From assembly GCF_000685155.1 (NCBI RefSeq), contig NZ_JMIY01000007.1, forward strand, positions 237,041-301,040: a stretch of 64,000 nucleotides of DNA. Direction: 5' to 3'. Origin of the DNA: Candidatus Methanoperedens nitratireducens (lineage in GTDB: Archaea; Halobacteriota; Methanosarcinia; Methanosarcinales; Methanoperedenaceae). Below are positions 8,806 through 17,448 of this stretch, in pieces. A program made the position numbers and the translations under genes. The notes under the pieces are model-generated. The model was not told the DNA's origin, ran no database searches, and saw only the letters and a program-made list of their open reading frames with translations. Every line of letters begins with the position of its first letter. Position 1 is the stretch's first letter.

Positions 8806-9654
8806 TCACATTGTCAGTATTGATTTTACAATGCTGTCTCCTGTCAGTATCCTTGTAAGCCCGTTGCCCATCACAGGTAATCCTTTGATTCTCTTCTCTA
8901 TCATTATACGTGCTGCATGTGTTGCAGTATCCTCTTTATCTACAGTGATAAGCGGGCTTGACATTATATCCTCAGCAACCAGAACTACATCTCTTATATA
9001 CCTGTATTTTTTTATTCCTGCATAGGAATCCTTTCTCGCCATTTTTATGTCTTTCTGGGGCAGTGCATCGGTTTTATCCCTCATCTCTGTAAACGTAAGG
9101 TTTGATCTTGTGATTATCCCCACAGGCATTTCATTGTCCTCCATAACAACAGCTCTATCAATTTGATTCGTCTCAAGCTCATGGATTATATGGCTTATCG
9201 TATGGTGCCTGTGAACTGTAAGAGCAGGCTCAAGGTCCATATCCTTTACTTTCAGATCCAGGTCCAGCTCTGAGAAATACCTTATCAGGTCCCATTTTGT
9301 GACTATCCCTGCCAGTCTATTTTTATTATCAATTACAGGCAATCCGCTTATATTATTCTCAATCATCAGTTCTGCAAGCTGCCTGGGGGTTGCATCAGGA
9401 AATATCGTAATCAGGCTCTCTGTCATGACCACTCTGACAGGGATCGCATCGATCGGACGACGGCGCCACTGTGGCTCTGCCTGATCAAGCCTCATGCTGA
9501 TATCTTTCTTGGTCACTATTCCAATGGGACTGTTGTCCTCTATGATCACCAGTCTCCCGATTCTGTGGCGAAGCATCAGATTCCTTGCTCTGGCCACGGT
9601 CTCATTAGACGATACTACGTAAACAGGTGATCGCATTAATTCCTTGATTTTCAT
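8806..9654 (-). CDS. Four-CBS-domain protein (operon position 4)
   Basis: 282 residues of four CBS motifs, starting LMRSPVYVVSSNETVARARN and ending LMSSPLITVDKEDTATHAARI-type units. GIVTKKDIS, GIVTKWDLI and GIITRSNLT mark the ends of successive repeats. There is a short polar insert (LPQKDIKMARKDSYAGIKKY, about 196-215) between CBS3 and CBS4. No membrane segment or catalytic domain is seen. It is separated from its neighbours by 6 and 7 bp and so is clearly co-transcribed with them. The adenosine-ligand sensing role is a family property; the regulated partner is unknown but the operon points to the RNA ligase. Confidence 0.87.
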   Translation of the reverse strand: MKIKELMRSPVYVVSSNETVARARNLMLRHRIGRLVIIEDNSPIGIVTKKDISMRLDQAEPQWRRRPIDAIPVRVVMTESLITIFPDATPRQLAELMIENNISGLPVIDNKNRLAGIVTKWDLIRYFSELDLDLKVKDMDLEPALTVHRHHTISHIIHELETNQIDRAVVMEDNEMPVGIITRSNLTFTEMRDKTDALPQKDIKMARKDSYAGIKKYRYIRDVVLVAEDIMSSPLITVDKEDTATHAARIMIEKRIKGLPVMGNGLTRILTGDSIVKSILTM

Positions 9655-9660
9655 GATCTT

Positions 9661-10614
9661 CTACTCGGCTATTGCCCGAACAAAGTCGCGCTCTGTTATT
9701 ATCCCTCTCAATTCGCCATCCTCCAGTACCGGGAGTGAGCCTACGTTCTTTGAGAGCATAATACCTGCTGCCTCTCCCAGATCAACATCCGATCTTATAG
9801 AAACGATATCCCTTTTTATGAGGGTGCGGACAGGTACCTCGAATACCTCGCTTGCGTTTCCCGTGACAAGTCGGTCGAACATATCGCCGCTGCCAAGAAA
9901 ACGCAGAATATCAGATGCGGTTATTATACCTATAAGTACGTTGTCGCGAATAATAGGAAGCCTCCTGAAACCATTATTTATCATGGATTTAGCTGCAGTC
10001 CCGACAGGCATATCGGGCAGAGCGGTCACCACATTTTTATTCATGTATTCACTTACGGTCTTGCCTGTTATAACACTGGCTATGAGAAAGACAAAATCCC
10101 TCTCTGAAATGATGGCCTTCACCCTGTTATTATCATCAACAATCGGAACTCCCCCCACATTCTCCTTTAACATGGTGTCAAGTACATCTTTAAGCGAATC
10201 CTTCTCATTCAGGCTCACCACGTTCTCTTCCATAATCTCACCTATGCTCCCGTTGATGGCCGCAAGGAGATTTCCATCATATCTTTTCTTTACAATCAGG
10301 TGTCTTAAGCCCCCTCCCAGAAAATCTACGATATCCCGTGAGGTCACTATCCCTTCAAGACGCTTTGTACCTGCATCTGCAACAGGAATCCTCCTGAAAC
10401 CTTTATTCAGCATGGTTTTAACCGCATCTATTATCGGCATTGTAGGAGGGATAGTCACGACTTCCTTTGATGCTATTGTCATTATCTCTCCTGATCTCTG
10501 GGCTATCCTGGTCTTAAACTCAAGAGGCCCGGCATTCCTGACATATGCATCACGGATCTCCTTTAGAGTCCCTGTTGTGAACTTCTGGTTTTTTGCAACA
10601 ATTTGCCTTTTCAT
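9661..10614 (-). CDS. Four-CBS-domain protein with N-terminal extension (operon position 3)
   Basis: 317 residues. A basic N-terminal extension of about 40 residues (MKRQIVAKNQKFTTGTLKEI) precedes four CBS units that start near EIMTIASKEVVTIPPTMPII, EIMEENVVSLNEKDSLKDVL, YMNKNVVTALPDMPVGTAAK and LIKRDIVSIRSDVDLGEAAG. GIVTSRDIVDFLGGG and GIITASDILRFLGSGDMFDR are alike, so CBS1 and CBS3 look like copies, pointing to an internal duplication of a CBS pair. It is the longest of the five proteins. It starts 10 bp after the preceding CBS gene. Confidence 0.87.
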   Translation of the reverse strand: MKRQIVAKNQKFTTGTLKEIRDAYVRNAGPLEFKTRIAQRSGEIMTIASKEVVTIPPTMPIIDAVKTMLNKGFRRIPVADAGTKRLEGIVTSRDIVDFLGGGLRHLIVKKRYDGNLLAAINGSIGEIMEENVVSLNEKDSLKDVLDTMLKENVGGVPIVDDNNRVKAIISERDFVFLIASVITGKTVSEYMNKNVVTALPDMPVGTAAKSMINNGFRRLPIIRDNVLIGIITASDILRFLGSGDMFDRLVTGNASEVFEVPVRTLIKRDIVSIRSDVDLGEAAGIMLSKNVGSLPVLEDGELRGIITERDFVRAIAE

Positions 10615-10624
10615 AAAACACCTT

Positions 10625-11398
10625 TTAAATAAATGCTTTAATTATATCATTTCTATCAACTATACCTGCCAGTTTACCGTTATCGACTACAGAGAGCCTG
10701 CCTATATCAAGCCTCATGAGCGACTGGGTTGCTTCTTTTAAAGTAGCATGCGGAGATATGGTATATGCAGGAGAACTCATGACCTTTTCAACAGGTGGAG
10801 ACATAGTAGATTGAGTCCCATGCTCATCTTCCCTCTCAATCCTTGCATACCCGGCTTTGATAATATTGCGCCTTGTTATCATTCCTACCAGATGATCATC
10901 TTTCAACACAGGAAAACCGGATAGACCTGATTCTCTCATACGCAGCCAGACTCTGGCTATACTGTCCTTTGCAGAGCATGTTTTTACATCTCTGGTCATT
11001 ATTTCTCCTACTTTCCTTTTAGGTATTTTTTCCAGGTCCAGGTTCCTGAAAATATCCGCTGTGCTCAAAATACCAACCAGTGTCTTATCCTGGATGGATC
11101 TTATAACTGGAACGCGCCCCAGACCTTCGTTGATCATCAACCTGGCAGCGTGTATCATATCCATATCTGGATATACCTCAGGGAACCCGGATGCTAAACC
11201 CTCTACAGTAACGTTTGATTTAGTGGAATATATGCCTAATATACCCCTTTCGGTCAGGATTCCGACAACCCTGTTGTTATTATCCACTACAGGCAGGGTA
11301 CGCTTATGCCTGTCCCTGATCACCTGACGCGCATGTGTCATAAAATCAGTGTCACGAATAAAAATAGGATCCCTGGTCATTACCTCTTCCACTTTCAT
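10625..11398 (-). CDS. Four-CBS-domain protein (operon position 2)
   Basis: 257 residues forming two CBS pairs: EVMTRDPIFIRDTDFMTHAR, the diverged GFPEVYPDMDMIHAARLMIN, EIMTRDVKTCSAKDSIARVW and KVMSSPAYTISPHATLKEAT, ending in GIVDRNDIIKAFI. A short linker rich in charged residues (about 185-200) joins CBS3 and CBS4. There is no other domain. The 37-bp gap from the two-CBS/zinc protein upstream is the widest in the cluster but still fits one transcript. The cluster as a whole carries about 18 CBS units in five consecutive genes. Confidence 0.87.
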   Translation of the reverse strand: MKVEEVMTRDPIFIRDTDFMTHARQVIRDRHKRTLPVVDNNNRVVGILTERGILGIYSTKSNVTVEGLASGFPEVYPDMDMIHAARLMINEGLGRVPVIRSIQDKTLVGILSTADIFRNLDLEKIPKRKVGEIMTRDVKTCSAKDSIARVWLRMRESGLSGFPVLKDDHLVGMITRRNIIKAGYARIEREDEHGTQSTMSPPVEKVMSSPAYTISPHATLKEATQSLMRLDIGRLSVVDNGKLAGIVDRNDIIKAFI

Positions 11399-11435
11399 AG
11401 CAAATACTCTTCTATTATGTATATATATGTTCTAT

Positions 11436-11990
11436 CTAGGTAGTCTCTCTACAGTCCTCACAGAGAATTGCCCCGTCAACCAATTTCAGATCAAGCTTAA
11501 AGATTTGGCACCGCTCACAGATGCCCTGCCTGAGACTAAACTGGGAAACTGACTCTGAGGCAATCCTTTCCCTGTGCATTCCGATAAGATCCGAGCATAC
11601 ACTGCCCATCTCTACTGAGGCGGCTATGAGGTCGGTATCTGTTACGATACCAATAAGCCTTGCACCTTCAACAACAGGCAATCGCCGTATCTTCATCTTA
11701 ACCATCTTGAACATGGCATTTGTAACATCCTCAGTAGCAGGTATGGTTATAAGAGGGCTTGTCATCAGCTCTCTTATGGAGATATCATTCGGCAAAATGT
11801 TCTTAGATACGATTTTTCTGACTATATCTCGCTCTGTGACAATCCCTACCGGGCGCTCCCTATCTGTTATTATGATACTGCCAACATCAAGCCCGAGCAT
11901 TTTTATCGCCAGAGCCTGAACATCGCTCTTTATGTCTATCGTTGCGACATCCCTTGTCATTATGTCTCTTACAGGCATCCTGAATTCCAT
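11436..11990 (-). CDS. Two-CBS protein with C-terminal zinc ribbon (operon position 1)
   Basis: 184 residues. One CBS pair (DIMTRDVATIDIKSDVQALA at about 9-28 and ELMTSPLITIPATEDVTNAM near 73-92) is followed by a linker and a C-terminal CxxC...CxxC ribbon (GICERCQIF and GAILCEDCRE, about 151-181) that probably binds zinc. It is the first gene of the operon and the only one of the five with a possible nucleic-acid or protein-binding ribbon. About 180 bp separate it from hemA upstream, enough for the operon promoter. The start could also be M5. Confidence 0.87.
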   Translation of the reverse strand: MEFRMPVRDIMTRDVATIDIKSDVQALAIKMLGLDVGSIIITDRERPVGIVTERDIVRKIVSKNILPNDISIRELMTSPLITIPATEDVTNAMFKMVKMKIRRLPVVEGARLIGIVTDTDLIAASVEMGSVCSDLIGMHRERIASESVSQFSLRQGICERCQIFKLDLKLVDGAILCEDCRETT

Positions 11991-12171
11991 GTGCGTTCCT
12001 CCCTATTGTTTAAGTATGTATTTTGAAGTTTTATATGTTGTGCTTTAATTCAGGTATCTAAGATTATTAAGCTTAAAACAGATATATACTGGAACAGTGG
12101 TTATTAAACTTTATGTAGTTCAGCAATATTATTAATAAAATCGGTGTTATTTTTCAAAATGCCTTAGAGTC

Positions 12172-13443
12172 TCATGGTTTGGAATCAGAGCATTTTTCCC
12201 TCGCACCGTTTAATTTAAATAACTCAGCCACGGTGTCCAGAAATAGCTCATCATCATGCTCTGCCGCATCCCTGAGTATCTTTGTGGGTTCTGCAAGGAT
12301 CTGGTTTGCAAAGGAATGGGTCATGTCATTGAGCACCTCGCACTCGATAGTCCCGATCGTGTGCCGTGCTTTGAGTTTATTTATTGCCTCCTCGCATTCC
12401 TTTTTCCTTATATTCTCAACCGTTGAATAAAGAGCCGAGATGATCCTATCAGCCTGCTGACGCTTGTACTGCTTTTTAAGTAATTCAAGTTCTTCTTCGA
12501 TGAGGAGCTCTGCCTTTTTAGCTTCCTCTTTTCTCCTTGCAATATTTGCTTCGCTTATGCTTTTCAGGCTATCTATGTTATGCAGGCTGATACCGGGGAT
12601 ATCAGCTACACTGCTCTCGACATTTCTGGGATTCCCGATATCTATAAGCATGAGTTCATTTTCCCGATTATCCATTGCCTGGCAGATTATTTCGTGAGTC
12701 AAAATAAAATGCGGCGCCGAAGTAGCACTGATCACCGCATCTGATACCGGAATGTATTTCTCCATCGATTCATATGTTATGGCTTTACCATTTAACTCAC
12801 AGGCCAGAGCCTCAGCCCGCTCAAATGTCCTGTTCGCAACATAGATAACCCTGATATCCTTATTCGCAAGTGCTTTTGCTACAAGCGTTCCCATCTCCCC
12901 GGCACCGATGACCATCATGGTCTTTCCGCTTAATCCTCCAAGGCTCTTCTCAGCAAGTTCCACAGCAGCAGAACCGATTGAGACCGAGCCTTTATTAATC
13001 CCGGTCTCGTTCCTTATGCGTTTTCCAACCTGTATTGATTTATTGAAAGCAGTATCGAGTATCTTTCCGGTAGTGTTCGCTTTTTTTGCAAGTATGTATA
13101 ATTCTTTCACCTGGCCGAGAATCTGGTCTTCTCCAACGATCATGGACTCAAGACCGGATGCGAGTCGCAGAAGATGACGGAGCGATTCATCATGATCAAG
13201 AAAATCAATAATTCTTGAGGAAACTTTCATATGTTTGGCAAATTCAAGAAGTACCTTGCTTCCTTTTGGCGAAACAACATATACCTCAACACGGTTGCAC
13301 GTTTTAAGTACAGCGCACTCCTCGACAAGTGGATGCGATTTAAGACGCATCAAAAGCTGGTCAACACCGCCATGCCATGCGGTTTCCATCTCCTCTATGG
13401 TCGCTTTGGTATGCGTGATAAGCATGCTTGATATCTCAGACAT
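12172..13443 (-). CDS. hemA: Glutamyl-tRNA reductase
   Basis: 423 residues. It reduces glutamyl-tRNA(Glu) with NADPH to glutamate-1-semialdehyde, the first step of tetrapyrrole synthesis. The catalytic cysteine is C49 in VLKTCNRVEVYV. The LRHLLRLASGLESMIVGEDQ block, the GINKGSVSIGSAAVELAEKS block and the nucleotide-binding VIGAGEMGTLVAKAL follow in the expected order. The C-terminal dimerisation helices carry many charged residues (EEAKKAELLIEEELELLKKQ). Length is normal. It is the last gene of a three-gene siroheme/heme operon, overlapping the preceding gene by 8 nt. Confidence 0.95.
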   Translation of the reverse strand: MSEISSMLITHTKATIEEMETAWHGGVDQLLMRLKSHPLVEECAVLKTCNRVEVYVVSPKGSKVLLEFAKHMKVSSRIIDFLDHDESLRHLLRLASGLESMIVGEDQILGQVKELYILAKKANTTGKILDTAFNKSIQVGKRIRNETGINKGSVSIGSAAVELAEKSLGGLSGKTMMVIGAGEMGTLVAKALANKDIRVIYVANRTFERAEALACELNGKAITYESMEKYIPVSDAVISATSAPHFILTHEIICQAMDNRENELMLIDIGNPRNVESSVADIPGISLHNIDSLKSISEANIARRKEEAKKAELLIEEELELLKKQYKRQQADRIISALYSTVENIRKKECEEAINKLKARHTIGTIECEVLNDMTHSFANQILAEPTKILRDAAEHDDELFLDTVAELFKLNGAREKCSDSKP

Positions 13444-14089
13444 TATGCTCTCCTATCTCTAGATGTTTTAGAGCTACTTTATATGCCTTTTCATATGATT
13501 CTCCAATAGCAGTCCATACCTCATTATCATTGATGACACTCCACAGTATTTCTTTGCGTTTTGTCTGATCTTCTACCTTTGATTTCAGTATTTTGCGAAG
13601 ATCATTCTGAAGCCGTGACATCTGTGCAAACTCAGGTGTAATGACTTCCTCGATTCTCTTGCGGATATATTTTGAGATAGCAGGACTCTGGCCAAGAGTT
13701 GAGATCCCGATCACAATATCCCCCCTTCTGATGACCGATGGTATAATAATATCCCCCAGGTCATCTACTCTGTTAACAAGTATTCCTCTCCTGTCTGCCA
13801 GACTGGCGATTTTCTCATTCAGGAGAGCATTGTTTGTAGCCGGGATTATAATAAAAGCATTTTTCATGTACTGTAGCATCTCTTTTTCAGAGATGTCTTC
13901 TACCTTAATAGTTTTTATTTTTTTTCTCTCAGACAACTGACCCAGCAGAGGTGTGAAATCTCTGCTTATAACAACCACCCGGGCGCAATCGCAGAAGAGC
14001 GAGGCCTTACGTTCACCAACTTCGCCGCCTCCAAAGATGACCACCTCTTTTCCTGCAAGATCAAGCATAAGGGGAAGAAAATTCCTCAT
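13436..14089 (-). CDS. Precorrin-2 dehydrogenase / sirohydrochlorin ferrochelatase-like protein
   Basis: 217 residues of the Met8p / CysG N-terminal type: LPLMLDLAGKEVVIFGGGEV (NAD-binding GGGEVGERKA at about 20-29), then RVVVISRDFTPLLGQL, FIIIPATNNALLNEKIASLA and GDIIIPSVIRRGDIVIGIST with LGQSPAISKYIRKRIEEVI. It oxidises precorrin-2 to sirohydrochlorin; iron insertion by the same protein is possible but not shown by the sequence. It sits between the siroheme decarboxylase-type gene and hemA with overlaps on both sides (4 and 8 nt), consistent with siroheme supply for heme b and heme c by the archaeal Ahb route. Confidence 0.9.
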   Translation of the reverse strand: MRNFLPLMLDLAGKEVVIFGGGEVGERKASLFCDCARVVVISRDFTPLLGQLSERKKIKTIKVEDISEKEMLQYMKNAFIIIPATNNALLNEKIASLADRRGILVNRVDDLGDIIIPSVIRRGDIVIGISTLGQSPAISKYIRKRIEEVITPEFAQMSRLQNDLRKILKSKVEDQTKRKEILWSVINDNEVWTAIGESYEKAYKVALKHLEIGEHNV

Positions 14090-14544
14090 AACCTTACACC
14101 GGTTTTCTTAAATTCCCTCTCGCTGAAGAGTATGCTGTAATCCTTAATACCCGTGGCAATAGAGATCTCTTTTGCTGTTCTTTCGCATTCATCACGCGAA
14201 TAGGCATGGATCATGGTAAAGAGGTTGTACTTCCAGTCAGGGAAACGGGGGCGCTCATAACAATGTGTTACTTCTGGAAAGCCTGCCATTATTGCTCCGA
14301 CTTCTTCTACCCGCTCATCAGGGACGTTCCATGTGCACATGGCATTTGCAGTTATTCCGATAGCCCTGTGGCCGATAGATGCACCAAAGCGCCTGACCAC
14401 TCCTTCTCTAATCAGATTTTCCAGCCGGTTCAGAACTTCATCCTCTGAGATCCCTAGTTCCATTGCTATTCCTCTAAACGGCTCAGCGATTATCGGGAGC
14501 CCATTCTGGGTTAATTTCAACAGGCGTATATCAATCTCATCCAT
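14086..14544 (-). CDS. Siroheme decarboxylase subunit (AhbA/AhbB, Lrp/AsnC-like)
   Basis: 152 residues from ATG at 14544, starting MDEIDIRLLKLTQNGLP. It has an N-terminal winged-helix half and a C-terminal half with VVRRFGASIGHRAIGITANA, CYERPRFPDWKYNLFTMIHA and the final ILFSEREFKKTGVRL, typical of AhbA/AhbB. These convert siroheme to 12,18-didecarboxysiroheme in the alternative heme pathway; which subunit this is cannot be settled here. The longer frame to 14628 would add residues without family similarity, and a TATA box at 14577-14586 lies inside it, so the shorter start is preferred. It is the first gene of the operon; its stop overlaps the next start by 4 nt. Confidence 0.88.
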   Translation of the reverse strand: MDEIDIRLLKLTQNGLPIIAEPFRGIAMELGISEDEVLNRLENLIREGVVRRFGASIGHRAIGITANAMCTWNVPDERVEEVGAIMAGFPEVTHCYERPRFPDWKYNLFTMIHAYSRDECERTAKEISIATGIKDYSILFSEREFKKTGVRL

Positions 14545-14576
14545 ATTACCAGATATGTTTACTAGATAGATATACA

Positions 14577-14586
14577 TATTATAAAT
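14577..14586 (-). promoter_or_regulatory. TATA box of the heme operon
   Basis: TTTATAATAT on the minus strand lies about 33-42 nt upstream of the ATG at 14544. Archaeal TATA boxes sit about 25 nt before the transcription start, so the transcript would start only about 10 nt before this ATG. This supports the short start of the decarboxylase gene. No BRE was examined beyond the A/T-rich surroundings. Confidence 0.5.
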
Positions 14587-14688
14587 TAGTATGGTAAATG
14601 TGAACACAGGAATATCTGACGTTTGCACACAACACTCAGCCAGATTAAAAACTCAAAAACGCATTTTGGCGGGCATTTCAATATATTA

Positions 14689-16101
14689 TCACTTTTCATT
14701 CTTCCTTCTTAAGTACGCTACAAATATTATCGATGCAATAACAGAGCCAATCACTATGCTCAGGAAGATCAAATTTGGTTTTGTAAAAGAGTCGGTTAGA
14801 TCATCATTTACTTTTATGCTCCTGCTGAACTCCCAGTTCCTGCCGCTGTATTCCCCATGTGAAAAGTATATATCGCCGGCATCAGTCCCATATTCCCCGT
14901 ATTTAAATACGGGGTCGTTATACGGGGTTTTTTCAGCCTGCCATACGATATAAATATTATCTCCAGAAATCCCTATCTGTGGATCGTAATGCTTGCCGTT
15001 GATATCGTTTACCCTGATGTTCTTACTGAACTCAAGGCTGTTATTCTTTCGGATGCCCTTTGAGAAATAGATATTCGAAGCGCCTTCTCTTTCGTCCTCC
15101 CATACTACAAAAATTTCTCCATTCCTAACCGCAACTGAGGGATGCATCTGGCTTGTATTTCCTGTATCGTCGTTTACACGAATGTTTTTATCAAATATCC
15201 AGCCGTTATTCTCTAATCTGCCTTTTGAGAAGAATATATCAAAATCTTTATTCCTGTCATCATACCATACAATGTATGCGCTTCCATTTTCAAATGCTAT
15301 CGAAGGAGTATAATGGGAAGCATTCGTGAGATCATTTACCCTGACATTATTGCTGAACTTCCAGGCTCCGTTTTCTCTTATTCCATGCGAGAAATAGATG
15401 TCATAATTGCTGTTTCTCGCATCCAGCCATGCAATACATACGTTGTTTTCATCATCGACTGCAAGTGATGGGGCATAATGCCAGTTGCCCGAAGGGTCAT
15501 CGTTAACCCGTACCGGTTTACTGAACCTGTAAATGCCGTTAATAGAGTGCCCTTGCGCAAAATCAATATCCCAGTTTTTCTTGTTCATCATTGCGATATA
15601 CACAGTCCCGTTCACGACCGCGACAGACGGCAGTACCTGACTTCCAGCATCTGCTACAACCGGTATATCCTTTTTGAATTTGATATTATTCTTTGACGAA
15701 GTTGAAAAGTAGAGTTCTTCGAAACCGAATCTGTCATCCTCCCACAGCAGATAGAGGTTATTATCATCCACCGCTATTGAGGGAGAGCCGTGTCCCGTGC
15801 TTCCTTTTATTTCGTTTATCCTGATGTTCTTATCAAAAACCCATCCGTTCTGAAAGCTTCCCTTCGAAAGATATATGTCCCCTGCCTTGTGGGGCTGGTT
15901 GTTCATTATCCGTGTGTAATTGCCGTTCCTCTCATCAGCCCAGACGATATAGACCGCATCGTTATCAGCAGCTAAAGCCGGGAACCACTGGAGGGAATTG
16001 CTCTGTACTCCAGAAGAAAATGCATTCCCGCTTATACTAAGATTCAGAGTAATAAATAATATTAGTACAAGCATCAAAATGCTATGTTTTTCTTTTTTCA
16101 T
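14689..16101 (-). CDS. Secreted, C-terminally anchored repeat protein (sialidase/BNR-like propeller)
   Basis: 470 residues. A signal peptide (KKEKHSILMLVLILFITLNL) is followed by seven or eight repeats of about 55-60 residues, each with the pattern PSIAV...IVWxDxRNxNYDIYFSKG...NVRVND. Examples are SIAFENGSAYIVWYDDRNKD and SVAVRNGEIFVVWEDEREGA. The Asp-box-like repetition suggests a beta-propeller outside the cell. A final hydrophobic helix (FLSIVIGSVIASIIFVAY) plus basic tail RRKNEK anchors it in the membrane. It lies 90 bp downstream of the ABC permease on the same strand and may be part of that operon. There is no evidence of sialidase activity; only the fold is suggested. Confidence 0.72.
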   Translation of the reverse strand: MKKEKHSILMLVLILFITLNLSISGNAFSSGVQSNSLQWFPALAADNDAVYIVWADERNGNYTRIMNNQPHKAGDIYLSKGSFQNGWVFDKNIRINEIKGSTGHGSPSIAVDDNNLYLLWEDDRFGFEELYFSTSSKNNIKFKKDIPVVADAGSQVLPSVAVVNGTVYIAMMNKKNWDIDFAQGHSINGIYRFSKPVRVNDDPSGNWHYAPSLAVDDENNVCIAWLDARNSNYDIYFSHGIRENGAWKFSNNVRVNDLTNASHYTPSIAFENGSAYIVWYDDRNKDFDIFFSKGRLENNGWIFDKNIRVNDDTGNTSQMHPSVAVRNGEIFVVWEDEREGASNIYFSKGIRKNNSLEFSKNIRVNDINGKHYDPQIGISGDNIYIVWQAEKTPYNDPVFKYGEYGTDAGDIYFSHGEYSGRNWEFSRSIKVNDDLTDSFTKPNLIFLSIVIGSVIASIIFVAYLRRKNEK

Positions 16102-16191
16102 GAGATTTTGCTTGTTGTACGGTTATCCTATACCATGACATATAGTGCAGCAAAAGAAATAATCCTTATCATCGAATTTCTTTCTGATCCT

Positions 16192-17448
16192 TCACTGATC
16201 ATACCGTATAGCATCCACAGGCCTCATCCTGGCTGCATATCGGGCAGGGATGATTCCAGATAATATGCCTATTACAACTGAGAATCCAAGGGCAAAGAGA
16301 ATTGTTTCTGCAGTGATTGTCGCTCTCATATCTCCTCCAAAGCCAAGTGCCTGTACTCCTAGAAAGGGAATAAGTAAGGAAATAGCAGAGCCGAATACTA
16401 CACCTATTATTCCTCCCACAAATCCGAACATTCCTGCCTCTATAAGGAAGAGCTTCATGATCTCACGCTCACCCGCGCCCATCGCTTTCAGTAGTCCTAT
16501 CTGTTTGGTGCGCTCCATGACAGACATGAACATGGTGTTGGCTATGCCTATTGCCCCGACAAGAAGCGAGACCGCAGCGATTGCACTCAAGAACAGAGAC
16601 AGAGTCTGGGTCACACCACTCATCTGCTCACGGATAAGGGCTGAAGCTATGACCGTAAAATCTTTTGTTCGCGGGTTTACCTGTCTTGAGCTCATAAGCT
16701 TCTGATCGATATCATCTTTGATTGATTCCACGAGAGAGGCATCAGAAGCTTTTATAACCATAGATGTGAACTGATTATTTGCTACTTTTTCCGTAATAAC
16801 CCCTCTTGCCATCTCAGCAGGCATATAAACCGCTGTATCACTGCCGCCTCCAAATCCGCCAGACTGCTTGAGTATACCCACAACCCTGAAATTTTTACCT
16901 CCAACTGTAAGGGGACGATTAAGCGTTACAGGTTGAAGGAAAGTCCCATATGCAAGATTATATCCCACCACGATCGAATTAGAATCTCCTGTCTGGAGAT
17001 ATCTTCCTTCATCTATTCCTGTAGTATCCATCAGCCTCCAGACTGAGGTATCTACACCTGTTACAGATACTACTGTCTTCTCATTATCATATACTATGTC
17101 GGCTTTGCCAGAGACGATGCCATTTACATACATAACACCAGGTACCTGTTTAACCACCTTATAGTCTTTATCTGTAAGGTTAATTGAAGAGCTTGTACTC
17201 ACAGATCTATCAGTATGCATCTCGCTGTGTACACCTGTTGCTCTGAAGTAGCCAGGGATTACGGTTATAATATCAGCACCGAAATTTCCAAGCCTCTCCT
17301 GCATATTTTCCTGCATCCCCTGTCCTATTGATATAATGGCTACAACAGAGGCGACGCCTATAATAACACCTATGATGGTAAGCCAGCTTCTCATTCTGCT
17401 TTTCTTTACATGGGAAAGAGACAACAGGAAAATATCCAGAAGCCTCAT
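16192..17448 (-). CDS. ABC transporter permease, MacB/FtsX type
   Basis: 418 residues. The N-terminal LLSLSHVKKSRMRSWLTIIG-type start and first membrane helix (GVIIGVASVVAIISIGQGMQ) are followed by a large extracytoplasmic MacB-PCD domain (about 50-275) and three C-terminal helices with ANTMFMSVMERTKQIGLLKA and the last RYAARMRPVDAIRYDQ. This is the MacB/LolC-like layout, in which the permease transmits ATP-driven motion to the outer domain rather than forming a classic channel. It overlaps the preceding COG1361-type gene by 4 nt. The matching ATPase is at 18720. Confidence 0.92.
   Translation of the reverse strand: MRLLDIFLLSLSHVKKSRMRSWLTIIGVIIGVASVVAIISIGQGMQENMQERLGNFGADIITVIPGYFRATGVHSEMHTDRSVSTSSSINLTDKDYKVVKQVPGVMYVNGIVSGKADIVYDNEKTVVSVTGVDTSVWRLMDTTGIDEGRYLQTGDSNSIVVGYNLAYGTFLQPVTLNRPLTVGGKNFRVVGILKQSGGFGGGSDTAVYMPAEMARGVITEKVANNQFTSMVIKASDASLVESIKDDIDQKLMSSRQVNPRTKDFTVIASALIREQMSGVTQTLSLFLSAIAAVSLLVGAIGIANTMFMSVMERTKQIGLLKAMGAGEREIMKLFLIEAGMFGFVGGIIGVVFGSAISLLIPFLGVQALGFGGDMRATITAETILFALGFSVVIGILSGIIPARYAARMRPVDAIRYDQ

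Noticed and set aside
9644-10741. 365-aa open frame opposite the third CBS gene
   Set aside because: The minus-strand CBS protein has clear domain repeats; the plus frame is serine-rich, low complexity and has no family signs.
14545-14628. N-terminal extension of the siroheme decarboxylase gene
   Set aside because: The added 28 residues do not match the family and contain the TATA box.
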